Positions 14,201 to 26,893 are shown, numbered from the stretch's first letter. The stretch: 64,000 nucleotides of DNA from Trogon surrucura (GCA_020746105.1 CM036619.1:57213135-57277134); one strand, 5' to 3'. Numbers and translations: made by a program. The notes: a model not told the origin generated them from the letters alone.

Positions 14201-17200
14201 AATCACAGAAAGCTCTGTTGTAATGAATGAGGTCCCTGGAGATGAAAATGTGCGGGCATGAAGAAATTGAGCACCATCTGATAGCAGTTTAAAAGTCATC
14301 TCTTGCCCCCTTCATACAGCAGTGACTGTTAGTGTTTCTGCCAGTCTTGTACTTTATTCTAAAGCAAACACAAAACATCAGATAGCCAAGAGTAAAGTAA
14401 ATGATAACTATGAAATAATGTGAATTTGAAGACCAAGAAGTGTGACAAGGTTGGAACAGCTGCCAGCACATCAGCTCCAATTATCTTTTACTCTTGTGAT
14501 GTTTGTGTGGGGTATCGGTTGCAGTTTGGCTGAGTACACCTCACATCTCCACACATATAGAAAAGAGGAAGCTATAACAAAAAAAACCCTTTATCTCTTT
14601 TGTATTAAAACAGAGGAGAAAAAAAAAAGGTCAGACTTACAAATAAGACTTTCACCAGTATGGTTTTTGTAATTCCACAAGCTTTATACTGCAGCTGTGT
14701 TTAATTAGCAGTAGACCACCACACCCTCCAGATGGATATAAGATTTTTAGAACCATTAAAATCTAACTCGGCACCTAAACTAGGGACTGTATTTTTAAGA
14801 ATGATGGTATATTGCTAGACTCTAGAATGGAGCCTGTTCTGGGTTACATTTGAGTCCTTCGATGTTTCTACAGTTCTCTTATGAAATATTACATTATTCA
14901 CAGACAAACCTGTGGGGTCTAGAAAAAGCAGGAATTTCCTGGAACCTGCTACGTAGCCATCTGAGGCATTGTCAACAAACCGCAGGTACAAAATCCATGA
15001 CCAGGTCAAACTCTGCCAGCACTAAAGGATGAGTTAAAGATCATCCTTTTGCATTTCAACATTCTGAACTTGTGTGCCAAAAAAAAAAAACTGAAAAAGA
15101 ATTTACATTTCCTAACCATAATAACCTTGTATGTAAAGTGATGCATGAACAAAATATGCACAAAGTGTTACCAGTTCTTATCACTTTGTCCGTAATATAT
15201 ATTGGGGGCTCACTGTCTTCTTTTGAACTCTATGACCACATACACAACATAAATACACTAGTTGAAGCTTTTATTAATTAACGTATATTGAATTACATTT
15301 CTCCTTCAGGAACTATTTTTATATACTTCTACATCCCAAAAAGCTTGAGGAAACTCCTGACAGTCACTGCCTGGAATGCATCATAAATGCTTTTCAGTGT
15401 TTCACACTACTGCAGTGTGAAAACAGTGCTAAAGTTATTTTCAGTTTTAAAATACGCATTTGGGATCACTGATGATATTTGGAAATCAAGTTCATTCTCT
15501 AGTCACTAGACTTTGAAAGATAGCATGTTCTACTTTCATTACTAGACACATAAAAATAGGATTACAGTTTTGTCATGAAATATTTTTCATTTACAACTTT
15601 CACTGATGCTGTTGAAAAATCTTTCTGGTTTTAGTCTAGATGACGACTATAACATTTCAAAAATTCAGTTTATTGACTGCTTTAAACAAATCTCTAAAGG
15701 AATGCGGTATGATAAAATTCAGCAGTAAACACAGTACATATGGATGGAAACAGTGCAGTGCTCAGATCTAGATATCAGGATGTCGTGGGTGAGGGCTGGG
15801 CCGGCCACTAATGCTAGAGTTGTAATAAAACAAAGGAGGAAAGTTTAAGACTTTGGGACCCAACTCTAACCTTCTCAAATTATCTAATGAGTTTTCTTCC
15901 TTTAAAAGATAAGGAAGGTATTTTTTCTTCTTTTGTGAGTGTTAAGGAATTTTTCTTATTTATTTTTCTCTGTGTTAAACATAAGGATGACAGATGTGCT
16001 GCACATTATTTACACAAAAGGTGTAAAGTATGCCTTCTCACATATTACTGATTCAGGCTCAGATATCTGGAAGAAATTGAAGGGAATTTTAAGACAGATT
16101 TTCCATTTGAAAGTAAATTTGTATGCAAGTTCACACTGTATTTGATCCAGATTTAGGACTATGTTCTAGCCCACCAAGGCATTTCAAGTCCAAGTCCATG
16201 AAGAAAACATTTTTTTCCAGATGGTTCCAAGCCATATTTATGTGAGCGACGCCTTTTGCTTTGTTTCATGGGGTGATTTGTTTTACCGCACAGATTCCAC
16301 AAACAGCTCAGTAAACCCAGTCCTTTCAACTCAAGGTTAACCTCAAGTCAAGACCTGGTTTTCATCCTGAGCAGCCTCCAGCCCACACTGCCCAGGGAAG
16401 CCCACCCGCTGGGGTGGCCCCTCATAGCTGGGCTCCCCCATCCCGCAGGCATGACACCTCGCCTGGGCTTGCAGCTGAGACGCCCAACCAGTGGTTCAGC
16501 CATGGCAGAGTGGTTGTGGCATGCAGCTGTCATCATCTCAACTCAAATTTTTTGTTTGTTTCCCAGCTGAGACTCAAGTCACACTGCCAACGTAAAGCAT
16601 CAAGAGGCGCAGAAGGCTCCAGTCCAAGAGCTCAGATTCAGGGACCAAAACCCCCTCAAACTTACAATGTGGGCACAGGCACATGCAAAGGTTCACACTA
16701 ACAAATAAGGTTTTCTAGAAATATTCAGAGTGATTACACAACACACAAAGATGAAAACAGCCAAACAGAGAAGACAAATCTTCAGAAATAAAGGGAAATA
16801 TTTATTCTCAGTGGAAAGCATTTGTCTAAACAGTGTCCAACACACAAATTTATAGTTTCCTATTCCTGAACTGGCATTCTACAGTAGACTCCCCAGCAAA
16901 ATATTGATGTTACAAAGATCTGAATGATTAACAAGGGAACATTTCAACATGGTGCGCTACACCAGCCCAGAAATGCTGGTTGCTAAAGCACTGTGGTGTT
17001 GGTCCTTACCTATCCCATACTGCTACAGCAAAACACTGCCAATGAGCCAAGGTAACCACTGTAACGGCAGGGCTGGTGCCAGGGTGAAGGTCCAATCCTG
17101 TACACAAGTTCTTCACTGTAACTGTTTGCAGGAGCAGCCTGTTTCTGACTTTGCTGCTCTTCAAAATATTTCACAATACGGAAAACACGCTTTCTAGTAA

Positions 17201-18261
17201 CTTGGGACTTAAAAGCAATTGGCAATGCATTCTGTCTCCTGAGATTTTCATAGGAAGGTTAAGCATATAACTAGGGGAGAAACAAGGGAATGTCTACTTA
17301 AAAACGTACAGAAGGTTACTCTTCGCGCATTTGCTTTACTAAGAGCACTAACCAAGAGTATAAATCAACAAAACATTTACTACTTTGCTTTCATTTCCTT
17401 CACACATACATTCTGCTCTCCTCTCTGCTATTCAAGTTTTACCAAGTGCATTTTCCTTTACAGCTGGCCTTGATTTCTTCCTTGCATTTGCTACATCCGC
17501 TCCTTCCTTCAAGAGGGCAGAGAGAGACAGAAAACAGCTACTTGATCTCTCCTACCAAGAGCTCTAAAACAAGGTGACAGTGATGGTCACACTTTTCTAC
17601 CACCCCACAGTCAGTTGCACTCATTCTAGCCATAACTGGGACACAAAAAAAAGAAAACTGCCCAACTCTGCATCACAGCATCAGCAGGCACACTGGGTGC
17701 TTCCTTGAGTGCAGCGTTAGAATACATTCTAAATCCCACCAGCTTCAGAAAGAAGCTGCACACCCCATGGGCCATCCAGTAGCCCCCCCCCAGCTTTTCT
17801 CTCCAATGCAAATCTGACTGTCAGAACTGCAAACTGTGAGTGGCAGTCAGAAGGATCACCCTTTATGTCAGGTTCTCTTAAATGGGGGTATGCAAGTGAG
17901 GATGCTAAGCCTAAGTACACACATTATACAGAAAGTGTTATGAATCAGGGCTGAAGCCGAGTATGTAGAATACTGCTCAGTTTTCACTTGGCATCACGTG
18001 AGTTCAGAAATAAAGGCTGCGTAAGTACAATGAACACCAACTTTCTGAACTGCTAGGCAGTAACACCCAGCAGGAAATGAAGTGGGACTTATCATACACG
18101 CCTAAGAAGCAATTACAGAAGCTTCTGTTTCCCCAGTCATAAATTTTTTGGCTGCATAAAGTTGTACTAGAAGTGTTGAAGAAATTTTGACATTCCGTGT
18201 GCATTGAATTAAAGGAAAATTAACTTTCATACGCAGAATAAACTATCATTGCAAGCTTCTG

Positions 18262-20121
18262 GTGAGAATTTACAGATCTTGGAAGGCAGGGCTGGCCACT
18301 TGGGAAGAACATAAGGCTGTTGTCCGAGGATGTAGGGAGGCAACTAGGAAAGCAAAGGCCTCCCTAGAATTGAACCTGGCGAGAGGGGTCAAGGACAACA
18401 GGAAGAGCTTTTTCAAATATGTGGCAGATAAAACTAACACCAGAGGCAATGTAGGCCCACTGATGAATGAGGTGGGTGCCTTGGTGACAGAAGATACAGA
18501 GAAAGCAGAGCTACTGAATGCGTTCTTTGCCTCTGTCTACTCTGCTGGAGGCTGTCCTGAGGAGCCCCGTTCCCCTGAGGCCCCAGAGGAAGTCAGGGCA
18601 GTGGAGGAGTTTGCTTTAGTCGATGAGGACTGGGTTAGGGACCAATTAAGCAATCTGGACATCCATAAATCCATGGGTCCAGACGGGATGCATCCACGGG
18701 TGCTGAGGGAGCTGGCTGATGTCATTGCTAGACCACTCTCCATCATCTTTGCCAAGTCTTGGGAGACGGGAGAGGTGCCTGAGGACTGGAGGGAAGCAAA
18801 TGTCACTCCAGTCTTCAAAAAGGGCAAGAAGGAGGACCCGGGAAACTATAGACCGGTCAGCCTCACCTCCATCCCTGGGAAAGTGATGGAACGACTTATC
18901 CTTGGTGCCATCTCAAGGCATATCAAGGATAAGAGGGTCATTAGAGACAGTCAACATGGCTTCACCAAGGGGAAGTCGTGCTTGACTAACCTCATAGCCT
19001 TTTACGAGGATATAACAAGGTGGATAGATGATGGCCGAGCGGTGGATGTGATCTACCTTGACTTCAGTAAAGCATTTGACACAGTCTCCCACAGCATCCT
19101 TGCTGCTAAACTGAGGAAGTGTGGTCTAGACTCTCGGGTAGTGAGGTGGACTGCGAACTGGCTAAGGGGAAGAAGCCAAAGAGTTGTGGTCAATGGGGCG
19201 GAGTCTGGTTGGAGACCTGTATCCAGTGGAGTGCCTCAAGGGTCGGTACTGGGACCAGTATTATTCAATATATTCATCGATGACTTGGATGAGGGACTAG
19301 AGAGTACTATCAGCAAGTTTGCTGATGACACCAAGCTGGGAGGAGTGGCTGACACACCAGAAGGCTGTGCTGCCATCCAGCGAGACCTGGACAGGCTGGA
19401 GGGTTGGGCGGGGAAAAATTTAATGAAATATAACAAGGGTAAATGTAGGGTCTTGCATCTGGGTAGGAACAACCCTGGGTTCCAGTATAAGTTAGGGAAT
19501 GACTTATTAGAGAGCAGTGTAGGGGAAAGGGACCTGGGAGTCTTGGTGGACAGCAGGATGACCATGAGCCAGCACTGTGCCCTTGTGGCCAGGAAGGCCA
19601 ATGGCATCCTGGGGTGTATTAGAAGGGGGGTGGTTAGTAGGTCGAGAGAGGTTCTCCTTCCCCTCTACTCTGCCCTGGTGAGACCCCATCTGGAATACTG
19701 TGTCCAGTTCTGGGCCCCTCAGTTCAAGAAAGACAGGGAACTGCTGGAGAGAGTCCAGCACAGGGCAACTAGGATGATTAAGGGAGTAGAGCATCTCCCT
19801 TATGAGAAAAGACTGAAGGAGCTGGGGCTCTTTAGTTTGGAGAAGAGGAGGCTGAGGGGTGACCTCATTAATGTTTACAAATATATCAAGGGGGAGTGTC
19901 ACGAGGATGGAGCCAGGCTCTTCTCGGTGACAACCACTGATAGGACAAGGGGTAATGGGCTGAAACTGGAACATAAGAGGTTCCGCTTAAACTCGAGAAG
20001 AAACTTCTTCTCAGTGAGGGTGACGGAGCCCTGCAACAGGCTGCCCAGAGAGGCTGTGGAGTCTCCTTCTCTGGAGACATTCAAGACCTGCCTGGACACG
20101 TTCCTGTGTGGCATTGTCTAG
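18262..20121 (+). CDS. CR1 ORF2 reverse transcriptase (N-terminally truncated, open frame)
   Basis: 619 codons are open from the 5' truncation to TAG at 20119. The family protein copies CR1 RNA into DNA at a nicked target. Full CR1 ORF2 is about 950-1000 residues, so roughly the first third, including the endonuclease, is absent. In order: linker (residues 5-185, including [20 protein letters not shown] and [12 protein letters not shown]), RT motif with NYRPVSL at about 195-201, palm motif A DFSKAFD at 267-273 with both aspartates present, motif [10 protein letters not shown] from 324, and motif C FADD at 353-356 with both catalytic aspartates. CR1 normally has F rather than Y here. The thumb and C-terminal region end in LCGIV. 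The frame begins GTG only because the element is cut there, so no genuine start codon is implied. It is not a host gene, and without endonuclease it could not act as an autonomous element. Confidence 0.93.
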   Translation: MRIYRSWKAGLATWEEHKAVVRGCREATRKAKASLELNLARGVKDNRKSFFKYVADKTNTRGNVGPLMNEVGALVTEDTEKAELLNAFFASVYSAGGCPEEPRSPEAPEEVRAVEEFALVDEDWVRDQLSNLDIHKSMGPDGMHPRVLRELADVIARPLSIIFAKSWETGEVPEDWREANVTPVFKKGKKEDPGNYRPVSLTSIPGKVMERLILGAISRHIKDKRVIRDSQHGFTKGKSCLTNLIAFYEDITRWIDDGRAVDVIYLDFSKAFDTVSHSILAAKLRKCGLDSRVVRWTANWLRGRSQRVVVNGAESGWRPVSSGVPQGSVLGPVLFNIFIDDLDEGLESTISKFADDTKLGGVADTPEGCAAIQRDLDRLEGWAGKNLMKYNKGKCRVLHLGRNNPGFQYKLGNDLLESSVGERDLGVLVDSRMTMSQHCALVARKANGILGCIRRGVVSRSREVLLPLYSALVRPHLEYCVQFWAPQFKKDRELLERVQHRATRMIKGVEHLPYEKRLKELGLFSLEKRRLRGDLINVYKYIKGECHEDGARLFSVTTTDRTRGNGLKLEHKRFRLNSRRNFFSVRVTEPCNRLPREAVESPSLETFKTCLDTFLCGIV

Positions 20122-20185
20122 GCGTTCCTGCTCTGGCAGGGGGATTGGACTTGATGATCTTTCGAGGTCCCTTCCAATCCCTAAC

Positions 20186-20217
20186 ATTCTGTGATTCTGT
20201 GATTCTGTGATTCTGTG
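20186..20217 (+). repeat. CR1 3'-terminal octamer array, (ATTCTGTG)4
   Basis: Four perfect tandem copies of the 8-bp unit end the CR1 element. In CR1 this short repeat is thought to be the recognition signal for its own reverse transcriptase and is extended during priming. Other copies here carry the ATTCTATG variant. Confidence 0.95.
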
Positions 20218-21618
20218 AGTCAAAAAAAAAGCATGCTAACACCTTTGATTAAAAGTGTTGAGTTTAACACATACATCCCCTCAATGAAAGGTAACTCTGA
20301 CTCTTCTGCAGTACTACTCATCCTACAAAAACTTTGCTGCACTGGGTATTCTGCAGTTGTTTCATGAAACACAAGTTCATTTATGAAACTTCTTCTCTTA
20401 CTGCTTGTACAGACGCCACATAAACACAATCTGACAACTTCTGTGATAACAGAATGAACTGTTTCTGAAACATTTAAAGGCTTTTTTTTTTTTTCCCCAG
20501 ACTTTGGCCCAGATTGTAACCTTTCAGATGACACACAAAAACGTGATTAAAATGCAAACATTCTGCAAGATAATGTTTACTCTTAATGGAATAAAGGTTT
20601 GCTTTTAAATATACCTTTTCAAACTGAGATAAGCTTACAGATAACATCCATTGAAGTTCCAACTACAACAGTCCAAGGCAATTGCTAACGAGACTAAACA
20701 CATCAATCTAGCACCTCAGAATAAAGAAATGTGAGAAAATGCAGGTATGAGGTCAAAAGAAGTATGCAGGTTTGAGGCAGACCCTTGAATGTTGAAATGA
20801 AGATTTCATTAAACCAAAAGGAAGAGTATGTTACACCTGCAATGGAGGTGACTGAAGATCTCATAACTTTGCAGCTAAAGGCACCTTGAGTGTCTGCCTG
20901 GTCAGTGAGAAATGGATGGCCTGGTTTGACTGGGATGTAAATGCTCAAGCACTTTTTAATGTGGGTAACTCTTAACTTCCATACTGTTAAACAAAAGCAT
21001 TCCAGAGGACATAGTGACTTTTTCAGTATTCAAATGGAATGTTTACTTTGCTGAGACTTCTGCTCAGAAGCAGAAGCTTCTTACATAAATTTACTAGTTA
21101 TCGTAGTGTCATTTGGGTTAATTTCATCTCATATGAAGTAACGTTTTTGAAATTAAAAATTGTCAAAATTGTCAAGACCATTCATGGCCAGGAAATTACT
21201 AGAATTTTGTTTCATGAAACAGAAATTCCAAGTTTCAATATTTTCAAAATTTTTGTTTTCAAGGTAGCCTCTTGTGAAATAATGTGTCAAAACAGCTGAC
21301 AAGAGCCCCTGAGACATGCTCAGACTCCAGGCAGGAATTGGGCCAGTAAGTCATGGTATGTGAAAGACCTGCATGCATCTGGCACCTGCCTTTGAAATAG
21401 AAAAATGAACCTCTGTATTAAATCTCTTAATCTGTTGCCTCTTTATAAGTCAAACCAGCATAATTACTTCCAATGGGTCAATAAATCCAACTAGAAATAC
21501 AATAGCCTTTACAGATGCAGTACTTTTCAACACCAGCAAAACCTGAAAAACATACTCAAGAGTGCATGAAAGACATAAAATCTCACCGGGTATATAAGAA
21601 AAAATAATTATTCACTCC

Positions 21619-21647
21619 TATAAAAGGTCATCTGCAGTCCTCAGTCC
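21619..21647 (+). promoter_or_regulatory. candidate TATA promoter
   Basis: TATAAAAGG at 21619-21627 is followed by TCAGTCC at 21641-21647, which fits the initiator pattern YYANWYY, and then by an ATG at 21661 opening a frame of only 14 codons (MVKHNLFVLGFAAS). The TATA-to-initiator spacing of about 24 bp is short of the usual 28-32. A second TATATAAG lies just upstream near 21591. No gene is attached, so this may be chance. Confidence 0.15.
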
Positions 21648-23452
21648 GAGCTTTCAATAAATGGTGAAACATAATTTATTTGTGCTGGGTTTTGCTGCTT
21701 CCTAATATAACCCAAAACCTCAGGAATACACTGGTAGTAATGCAAACACAAGATGGTCTTTTAGCCAAGAAATCATTTCAAAATTTATCTAAAGCAGAAA
21801 GTTATTATGATTCCACAATGGTGGCATGCATTTGTTTGACATTTATCATGGCATACTGGGGACAGAGAAGTATCTGAATTTAGTTCCCATGATCTAACAG
21901 AGAAGCTATCTAGGCAACTTAGTGCTTTAAGCCTATTCTTCCTTTTTCTTCTCATAATCATTTTGTAAATAAAGCACCCAAACTATATACAGTAAACAAA
22001 TGCAGAGATTCATAGAAAGTCTTTAGAAAGATTTCAAGGTATCTGTTTCAGCTCCACCAGTTCTGTTATTCGATGCATAAGAAAAATATCCAGAAATACC
22101 TTAAATTCCCCTTTTGGTATTCTAACAAACGTTGAATACAAACTTAATTAGTGAATAGTTAAATTATTCTTGGTTGGATTTCTCATAGACTAAAATACTG
22201 TTCTGAAAGAATAAGCATTTCAGGAGATCTATCTGCAGAATTCAAGACCAAGAGATGGTAGAGTCAGCACAAAAGAAAAAACAGATGTACACCACAACTA
22301 AAAGAAATTGCAGTATTTTCACAGACTGACTAAAGACAAGGATATGCCTAGAGAGGAGTAGTATGACGAAGAGTTATTGCACAGATTTATTGGAGTAAAA
22401 TTGAAAAATTAACATTGTGGAAAACATTTCTGCTGGTGGAAATGCCATTTTTAAAGATCTTTAACATAAGTCCCAGGAGAGAACTATAGTGTGCATACTG
22501 AAGGATGAGACTCGCTATTACCTTGTGATCTAATTTTCAATTGCCTGTCTCACAGATTGTATACTAGAACGACGTTACTTAATCTAATAGTTAGAATTTT
22601 ATTCCATCAGAAGTACAAATTTAATAATAAAATTGTATTACTTCATGAATATTACTACATCTCAAAATCATATTTGTATTATATGGAGACATCATCAGTG
22701 AAACAAGACTGATTACCTCGCTCTTGATGGCTTAAGATTAGCCCAGCTCGTCCTTTCTGTATTTATTCTTTTGCTGTCCCATATGAACTCTGATTTAAAA
22801 AAGAAACTATCTGGGAGGTATTCAATGTTAGTTCCACACAATGCAGCTATGGCTAACCAGAAAACTTTCATTAAGCTAAATAAGAAGTTCTAACCACAAA
22901 ATTTTATTAGTTATAAGCTGTTGCACTCAGCAAGTGTTAATAAACAGAGGCAGTTTGTTCTCTCTGTTTCTTCAGGAGTGGACTCTTTGGAACGAAGTAA
23001 TTCTTTTAATCAGTTCTCACTGTAGACCCCAGTTCCCACCACAGGAGGAAGAACATGCCCATGGTTGCATCTCTGTCTAGGACAAGTAGGAACTTTCTAC
23101 TCATACAAACAGTGTCCAGCTGATACAATTACTCTAGGTAAAATTCATGTATTTTTAGTCATAAGAATGTTAAACAGATACAGGAAAGCAACTAATCAAG
23201 TCCACTCAATAATATACATTTTTGAAAAAAAAAGAAAATATACTTTTAGACTCTGAAGGTTTGATTTGACTGACAAAATCCAAGACATTCCAGCTAAAAT
23301 TGGTACTTTGTAACCACAGTTATGCCTTCTACTTTAAAAAAAGGTTTGAGTTAAAGGTGAAATAGTAATGCTTACTCCAAGTTTCCTTAGGATTTTGTTA
23401 GTTTTAAGTCAAATGTTTTACTTCACATAAGGTTTCTTGTGTTGGATTGTAG

Positions 23453-23516
23453 TGCAACTGTTTACTCAAGTGGCAGTAGCATACTCTGTGATATATTAAA
23501 TGCACATTTATCACAG
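23453..23516 (+). other. candidate exon, 64 nt
   Basis: A T-rich acceptor ending GATTGTAG at 23452 and a perfect CAG|GTAAGT donor at 23517 enclose 64 nt. One frame is open throughout and reads in part SGSSILCDILNAHLSQ. The product is not recognised. The donor is one of the two best matches on the plus strand, the other being at 60775. A noncoding RNA exon is as likely as a coding one. Confidence 0.15.
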
Positions 23517-24021
23517 GTAAGTTGACAGATTTAAAGGCTAAATGTAAGCATTTTAAGACAAGTACAAATAGTTTCTACCTGGAGGTTACATATCCAGATC
23601 ACTGGATTGATATTTTAATTAACTTCTGCACAATAATGAATGTTTGTTTCTGAATTATTGACGAACATTTCCTGAGACGGGAAGACACAAAATGTCATGC
23701 AATATATTTTTAATTAGTGTTTACATATAAATAAAAATTGAAAATCCTTCTTCTCACATAACACAGGCAAGAAAGAGACAAATACTGTTTAGAAACATAA
23801 ACCTTGGGGTCAAGATTTAAAGTTAAATCAAACTAACAACTTAATAGAGTTCCATCAGACAGAGGCATAACACACGGGTAGAGAGGTGTCATTACAGAAA
23901 CAGAAGCAAACTGCAAATGCAGAGGAGCACAATGCTAAGTGCCTTCTCATCAACGCTTCACCTTTCAAACCACTGAAACATTTGGACACTCAAACTGCTA
24001 GTAAAAACTAAAAGGTTTTAC

Positions 24022-24077
24022 TCACAGTTAAAACCAGGTTCTATAGTTCTTCCAGCTTCAAGACTGTTTATTGTAAT
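24022..24077 (-). other. candidate exon, 56 nt, minus strand
   Basis: On the minus strand a pyrimidine-rich acceptor ending ATCATCTTTCAG precedes 56 nt that are open as ITINSLEAGRTIEPGFNC, followed by TGA|GTAAAA, a mediocre donor. The composition looks coding-like but I cannot place it in a family. It lies on the same strand as, and about 16 kb downstream of, the possible first exon at 40520. Confidence 0.15.
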
Positions 24078-25747
24078 CTGAAAGATGATGTGCAGCAGCA
24101 GAAATGATAGACTGGTGAAACACAGAGATTTTAATAATCGTCCTGTATGCCCTGAAAGACAAAATATGCACATATATAGTTGGTGAATTTCTAAACATTG
24201 CTTAAAGGTTTTCAGTATAAAACCAGAAAAATATTGGCAAAGGATATTTCTACAAGTCAGCTCCACATTACTCATGATTGTCCCTTAAGGGTCAACGTCA
24301 TAGAACTGTAATCACAAACCCCAATGGGTGTTATCATTGACTTTTCCTTTTACTGTCTGGATTAAAAAAACCAAAACAAACAAAAAAACGCAACCTTTTC
24401 AAGTCTCTAGATACCAATTTTACATCAATAATAACATCACAATGCTTATCACCACATTACCTGGTGCAAAATATGGATGATACTTCCAACCCTGAGAAAA
24501 TAAAAACCTGTTATCTAATTACCCTTTCCAAAGCAAATTACATTTGGGGATGGGGGTGGTGTAAAAACACAAAATCCTCAGTTTGGCTCAGGGGTATAGG
24601 CATACTTTCAAATGAATGCTTTGCTTTGTGCAGACTGCCCTCTTTCTCTTCCTTCAGAATTTTCTGAATATAATTTTCAGTACATGGAAGAATCCTGTTC
24701 CATATACACTCGGTCATAGTTCCTCTATGATTTATTTGACATCTGTAGCCAAAAGGCAATAGACAGTGTTTGATGAAGACTTAGAAAATGCCTTATAAAT
24801 CCTGCAGGAAACACTCAGCTTAATGACATGCAGCCAGACTTGCAAAGTATGAATAAATAAAGTAAACCATTAGTATTTCAGAAAATATGCATCATCAAGA
24901 CAAAGTTGTATTGCTGATAAAAGACAACATTAAATATCACCCTATTTGACCTATGCACAAAAAGGTCTATTTCAAAAGTATTTTAAACCTAGATTTTATA
25001 CGACCTGCTTCACACATTTGATGGTGAGTTCTTTATTTACAAATTATGGAACAGCTCTGCTGGAATTCTTACCCAAGGTTACAAATAAAGCCAAGGCTAT
25101 GGGGGAAGAATTAGCAGTGTATACCTGGGAAATGTTCACTCTACATGCAGCCTGTTTCATGAAAGAAGATGATGGTTCATATTCTTTATCTAGCCAGTAT
25201 AACAGCTTTTAGATTTTAGTTTGTTATAGTTCCAAAGCATGTTGCTGATGGCCCAAATGGGCCTTATAAAGGAAAGAGTCAGATAAACATCATTCAACAA
25301 TTTTAGAAAAAATTATACACTATTTCACTTCATCAGATTCAAAACTTTTGGTTTATGATCACTACCTTGACTGCAAATTTTGAAGACCAAAGAGCCTGTA
25401 ATGAACTTCCTTTTTTTTGAAAAATGCCAAGAGCGTGCCTATGTATGAATTTCTGTCATCTGAAAGGAAGACAGATTCAATAGATACATGTTTTGTATGA
25501 CATATTCGTTAGACACCAAAGTTCACACAGAAAGAAGACAATACAGGCTGCAGAGCACTACAAAAAAAATGACAAGATCTTAAATTCTTTGGATCAGAGG
25601 ACATTTTTTGCTCCTCTTATCCAGAAGCTGTGCTGGTGTCCTGGCTTAGGACAACAACTTCTAAGCCCTATAAAAGCATAAGCAATAAAATAACTCTTAT
25701 TTCCAAGATTGTTAGAAGAATGAATATGTGACAAGCTACATGTTAGT

Positions 25748-26893
25748 AAATCTGACTAATTTAGTGGCCTTCTACGATGAAACTACAGAGCTGGTTGTCA
25801 CGGGAAAAGCAACGGATGTCATTTTCCTGGACTTGTACAGGGCATTTGACACTGTCCCACAGGACATCCTTGTCTCTAAAATGGAGAGACACGGATTTGA
25901 CAGATGGACCACTCGATGGATAAAGAACTGGCTGGATCGTCGCACTCAAAGAGTTGTGGTCAACAGCTTGATGTCCACATGGAGACCAGTGACAAGTGGA
26001 GTTCCTCAGGGATCTGTTCTGGGTCCAGTGCTGTTCAACATCTTTGTCAGCGACATGGACGACGGCATTGAGTGCACCCTCAGCAAGTTTGCTGACGACA
26101 TCAAGCTGTGTGGTGCCGTGGACTCACTTGAGGGAAGAGATGACATCCAGAGGGACCTCGATAGGCTTGAGAAATGGGCCGGTGCAAACTGCATGAGCTT
26201 CAACAAGTCAAAGTGCAAGGTCCTTCACCTGGGTAAGGTCCTTCACCTAGGCACAAATACAAACTGGGCACAGAGTGGGTTGAGAGTAGCCCTGAAGAGA
26301 AGGACTTGGGGGTGTTGATAGACAAGAAGCTCAACATGAGCCGGCAGTGTGCTCATGCAGCCCAGAAGGTCAGCCACATCCTGGGATGTATCAGGAGAAG
26401 CGTTGCCAGCAGGTCAAGAGAGGTGATTCTCCCCCTTTACTCCGCTCTTGTGAGACCCCACCTCGAATACTGTATCCACTTCTGGTGCCCCCACCATAAG
26501 AGGGACATGGAACTGTTGGAGCGCGTTCAGAGGAGGGCCACAAAGATGATCCAGGGGTTGGAGCACCTTTGCTACGAGGACAGGCTGCGGGAGCTGGGAT
26601 TGTTCAGTCTTGAAAAGAGAAGACTTCAGGGGGACCTAATACCTGCCTTCCAATACCTGAAGGGATCCTACAGGAAGGCTGGGGAGGGACTTTTTACAAG
26701 ACCGTCGACTGACAAGACAAGAGGAAATGGGTTTAAGTTGAAGGAGAATAGATTTAGGTTAGATCTTAGGAAGAAATTCTTCAGTACAAGGGTGGCAAGA
26801 CTTTGGAATAAATTGCCCAGAGATGTTGTGGCTGCCCCCTCCCTGGAGGTGTTCAAGGCCAAGTTGGACAGAGCCTTGAGTAGCCTGATCTAG
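25748..26893 (+). pseudogene. CR1 ORF2 reverse transcriptase remnant (frameshift)
   Basis: Two overlapping frames together make up the RT palm and C-terminal region. The first (about 25728-26318) carries motif A as DLYRAFD at 25830, motif B PQGSVLGP and an intact FADD at 26088-26099. The second (26306-26893, its reading already matching from about 26250) carries [13 protein letters not shown] sequence through [20 protein letters not shown] to the stop. A small deletion near 26253 shifts the frame just after the duplicated KVLHLG. Motif A has changed from the usual DFSKAFD, but both aspartates remain. It lacks the endonuclease and the N-terminal RT motifs, so it is non-functional. Confidence 0.9.
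26217..26252 (+). repeat. 18-bp tandem duplication inside CR1 ORF2
   Basis: Two adjacent 18-bp units (AAGGTCCTTCACCTGGGT, then the same with ATTCTATG-unrelated changes only at its end, AGGC for GGGT) encode KVLHLG twice in frame. Other CR1 copies have the segment once, so this duplication belongs to this copy or its source lineage. Confidence 0.9.

Larger units (their letters stand above)
2817..18261. other. unassigned AT-rich sequence
   Basis: About 15 kb without a recognisable gene or young repeat. It contains a few GC-richer patches (4380-4745, 16360-16700) with several open frames but no recognisable product, poly(A) runs near 6883 and 15080, a C9 run near 17786, a 9-bp hairpin at 15400-15422 and a degenerate tandem repeat at 11142-11208. 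Candidate exons at 5462-5507 and 5844-5858 and a TATA box at 11247 are listed separately with low confidence. Homeodomain-type TAATTA/ATTAG words are dense near 4860-5060 and 9820-9960, as in conserved noncoding elements, but composition alone proves nothing. Confidence 0.5.
18262..20218 (+). mobile_element. CR1 LINE, long well-preserved copy, 5'-truncated
   Basis: A CR1 non-LTR retrotransposon copy of about 1.96 kb. It lacks ORF1 and the N-terminal endonuclease domain of ORF2, which is the usual result of incomplete reverse transcription. It keeps the rest of ORF2 uninterrupted, a 3' untranslated segment of about 65 bp, and a terminal array of four perfect ATTCTGTG octamers at 20186-20217, the hallmark 3' end of CR1. 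No target-site duplication is evident, as is normal for this family. The open frame and perfect octamers mark it as the youngest CR1 in the window. Fragments at 34808-35240 and 41803-42080 belong to the same or a very close subfamily, because they share the LCGIV C-terminus or the same RT sequence, but lie in the opposite orientation. Confidence 0.97.
20219..25747. other. unassigned AT-rich sequence
   Basis: No gene is recognised. A T13 run with a good acceptor lies at 20482-20500. Two TATA-like words lie at 21591 and 21619, and candidate exons at 23453-23516 (+) and 24022-24077 (-) are listed separately. Otherwise there is only AT-rich single-copy sequence. Confidence 0.5.

Noticed and set aside
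15400..15422. 9-bp hairpin as a small RNA precursor
   Set aside because: The stem is far too short for a microRNA precursor.
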